A stretch of DNA of 6,409 nt from Chloroflexota bacterium (GTDB lineage: Bacteria; Chloroflexota; Anaerolineae; Aggregatilineales; Phototrophicaceae). The position numbers and the translations under genes are program-made. The DNA lies in contig JAEVZT010000529.1 of assembly GCA_023392115.1 (NCBI GenBank), positions 1-6,409 on the forward strand, given 5' to 3'. Numbering within the stretch: position 1 is the first letter of the stretch; every line of letters starts with the position of its first letter. Shown one piece after another: positions 5,931 through 6,409 of the stretch. Under the pieces are notes generated by a model. That model made no database searches. It was not told the origin of the DNA and saw nothing but the letters and a program-made list of their open reading frames with translations.

Positions 5931-6176
5931 ACTGCATTCAGAATACCGACCACACCGTCTTTCTGGGGTTGCGAATCTCGATTGCGGTGAGCTTGGTTTC
6001 TAGCAACTACTTCAGGGCGGCTGCGCTCGTTGGATCGGGTTCAGGCTGGCTGCTTACATAGCGTGACACGACGCACAAGAATCAGCACGATTGTCCTAAA
6101 ATTCTCGCCCATTCGTCACTGTTTTAGCCCATTTGGACATCTCATAATAAGGGTAAGACACGAGGTTTAACGTTTG
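5931..6176. other. intergenic region without recognised genes
   Basis: This stretch separates the divergent glycosyltransferase and the gene at 6361. A 60-codon frame runs through it on the plus strand (TTG 5879 to stop 6061). It starts inside the glycosyltransferase coding region, lacks a ribosome binding site and has no recognisable composition, so it is not called. No tRNA, long inverted repeat or mobile-element end was found. The sequence becomes more AT-rich from about 6090 onward than the coding parts of the window. Confidence 0.5.
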
Positions 6177-6205
6177 TTGACACTGACTTCATCTTGGCAT
6201 AAACT
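6177..6205 (+). promoter_or_regulatory. promoter with consensus -35 ahead of the 6361 gene
   Basis: A perfect TTGACA (6177-6182) is followed after 17 bp by TAAACT (6200-6205); an alternative -10, CATAAA (6198-6203), has a 15-bp spacer. Each -10 matches four of six consensus bases. A start near 6212 would give a leader of about 150 nt before the ATG at 6361, containing a small ORF and an intrinsic terminator. Confidence 0.55.
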
Positions 6206-6230
6206 AGTGGAAAGGTGGTCGGGGAAGAAA

Positions 6231-6281
6231 ATGAAGGACAAAAAACTCTCAAAGGCACCTGTTTTAGCGAGGACTTCCTAA
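6231..6281 (+). CDS. possible 16-residue leader peptide (upstream ORF)
   Basis: ATG 6231 opens a 16-codon frame, MKDKKLSKAPVLARTS, ending at TAA 6279-6281. GGGGA (6221-6225) lies 5 nt upstream, a fair Shine-Dalgarno site, and the frame lies just inside the transcript predicted from the TTGACA promoter. The peptide is basic at its N terminus and shows no run of a single regulatory amino acid. Its stop lies only 3 bases before the 5' arm of the terminator hairpin (6285), so a ribosome finishing the ORF would cover that arm. A frame this short can arise by chance; its position is the main argument for it. Confidence 0.35.
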   Translation: MKDKKLSKAPVLARTS

Positions 6282-6284
6282 CAC

Positions 6285-6320
6285 GCGGACTGTGGGTCAC
6301 AGCCGCTTGTTTTTATTTCT
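6285..6320 (+). terminator. intrinsic terminator inside the leader of the 6361 gene
   Basis: GCGG (6285-6288), a bulged A (6289) and CTGTG (6290-6294) pair with CACAG (6298-6302) and CCGC (6303-6306) around a GGT loop. A T-rich run follows at once (TTGTTTTTATTTCT, 6307-6320, continuing to about 6329). This is the classic Rho-independent form. It lies downstream of a good promoter and upstream of the 6361 start, with no complete ordinary gene between promoter and terminator, so it either attenuates the downstream gene or ends a roughly 110-nt RNA. Confidence 0.75.
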
Positions 6321-6360
6321 TTTATCTTTGCTCCAAAGAGGTTAAAAGGACAACTCTGCT

Positions 6361-6409
6361 ATGGACTACGGAATGATCGGCAAGATCGAGAAGGCGAAGC
6401 AGTACGCGC
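6361..6409 (+). CDS. start of a further protein-coding gene (partial)
   Basis: ATG 6361 opens a frame reading MDYGMIGKIEKAKQYA that runs off the window after 16 codons. AAGGA (6346-6350) lies 10 nt upstream, preceded by a second purine-rich stretch, AAAGAGG (6335-6341). The charged, helix-like start looks like real protein, and GC-rich codons return immediately after the AT-rich leader. From memory the start resembles small hypothetical proteins of Chloroflexota that continue into a cysteine/histidine metal-binding (SWIM-like) motif. That part is outside the window, so the function remains open. Confidence 0.6.
   Translation, partial: MDYGMIGKIEKAKQYA

Noticed and set aside
5879..6061. 60-codon plus-strand frame in the intergenic region
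   Set aside because: It begins with TTG inside the opposite-strand glycosyltransferase gene, has no Shine-Dalgarno site, and its composition does not look like a conserved protein.
6001..6075. Minus-strand reading YVSSQPEPDPTSAAALK as the tail of a decayed gene
   Set aside because: Only about 25 codons are open before another stop, with no start, no ribosome site and no recognisable family.
6143..6148. CATAAT as a -10 element for a second promoter
   Set aside because: No matching -35 at a suitable distance (TGTTTT at best), and a far better TTGACA lies just downstream.

Overview
This is a GC-rich bacterial window with mostly compact, co-directional genes. GTG and TTG starts, a bacterial SH3 tail, a GT1 'MGT-type' glycosyltransferase and a secreted protein with RPxGW repeats together suggest a Chloroflexota (Anaerolineae-like) genome. 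That assignment is an inference from style and recall; no marker gene is present.

Region 1 (1-3533, plus strand) looks like one transcription unit. It holds the end of an SH3-domain protein, a LysE/RhtB-type exporter, a CPA1-type cation:proton antiporter with a C-terminal Rossmann (TrkA-N/RCK-like) domain, and an unrecognised proline-tailed protein that overlaps the antiporter by ATGA. The reading frame of that last gene is cut by a single in-frame TAA at 3123-3125. The frame stays open and protein-like on both sides, so it is either a fresh nonsense mutation, a sequence error, or a real split.

Region 2 (3534-4671) opens with a degenerate 7-bp tandem repeat. A consensus TATAAT and a good Shine-Dalgarno site follow, then a secreted protein (3654-4634) with three 36-residue-spaced copies of an R-x-DLELLA...RPxGWxG unit. 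A perfect 8-bp GC-rich hairpin sits in the short gap between this gene and the convergent glycosyltransferase gene.

Region 3 (4672-5901, minus strand) is a complete MGT-family UDP-glycosyltransferase with a strong Shine-Dalgarno site.

Region 4 (5902-6409) is an intergenic stretch more AT-rich than the rest, ending in the first 16 codons of a further plus-strand gene at 6361. Before that gene lie a consensus TTGACA promoter, a 16-codon small ORF with its own Shine-Dalgarno-like site, and a textbook intrinsic terminator that begins 4 nt after the small ORF's stop. This is the most interesting arrangement in the window: a candidate attenuated leader, or a short terminated RNA, ahead of the downstream gene. 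No mobile element, CRISPR array, tRNA or rRNA was seen.
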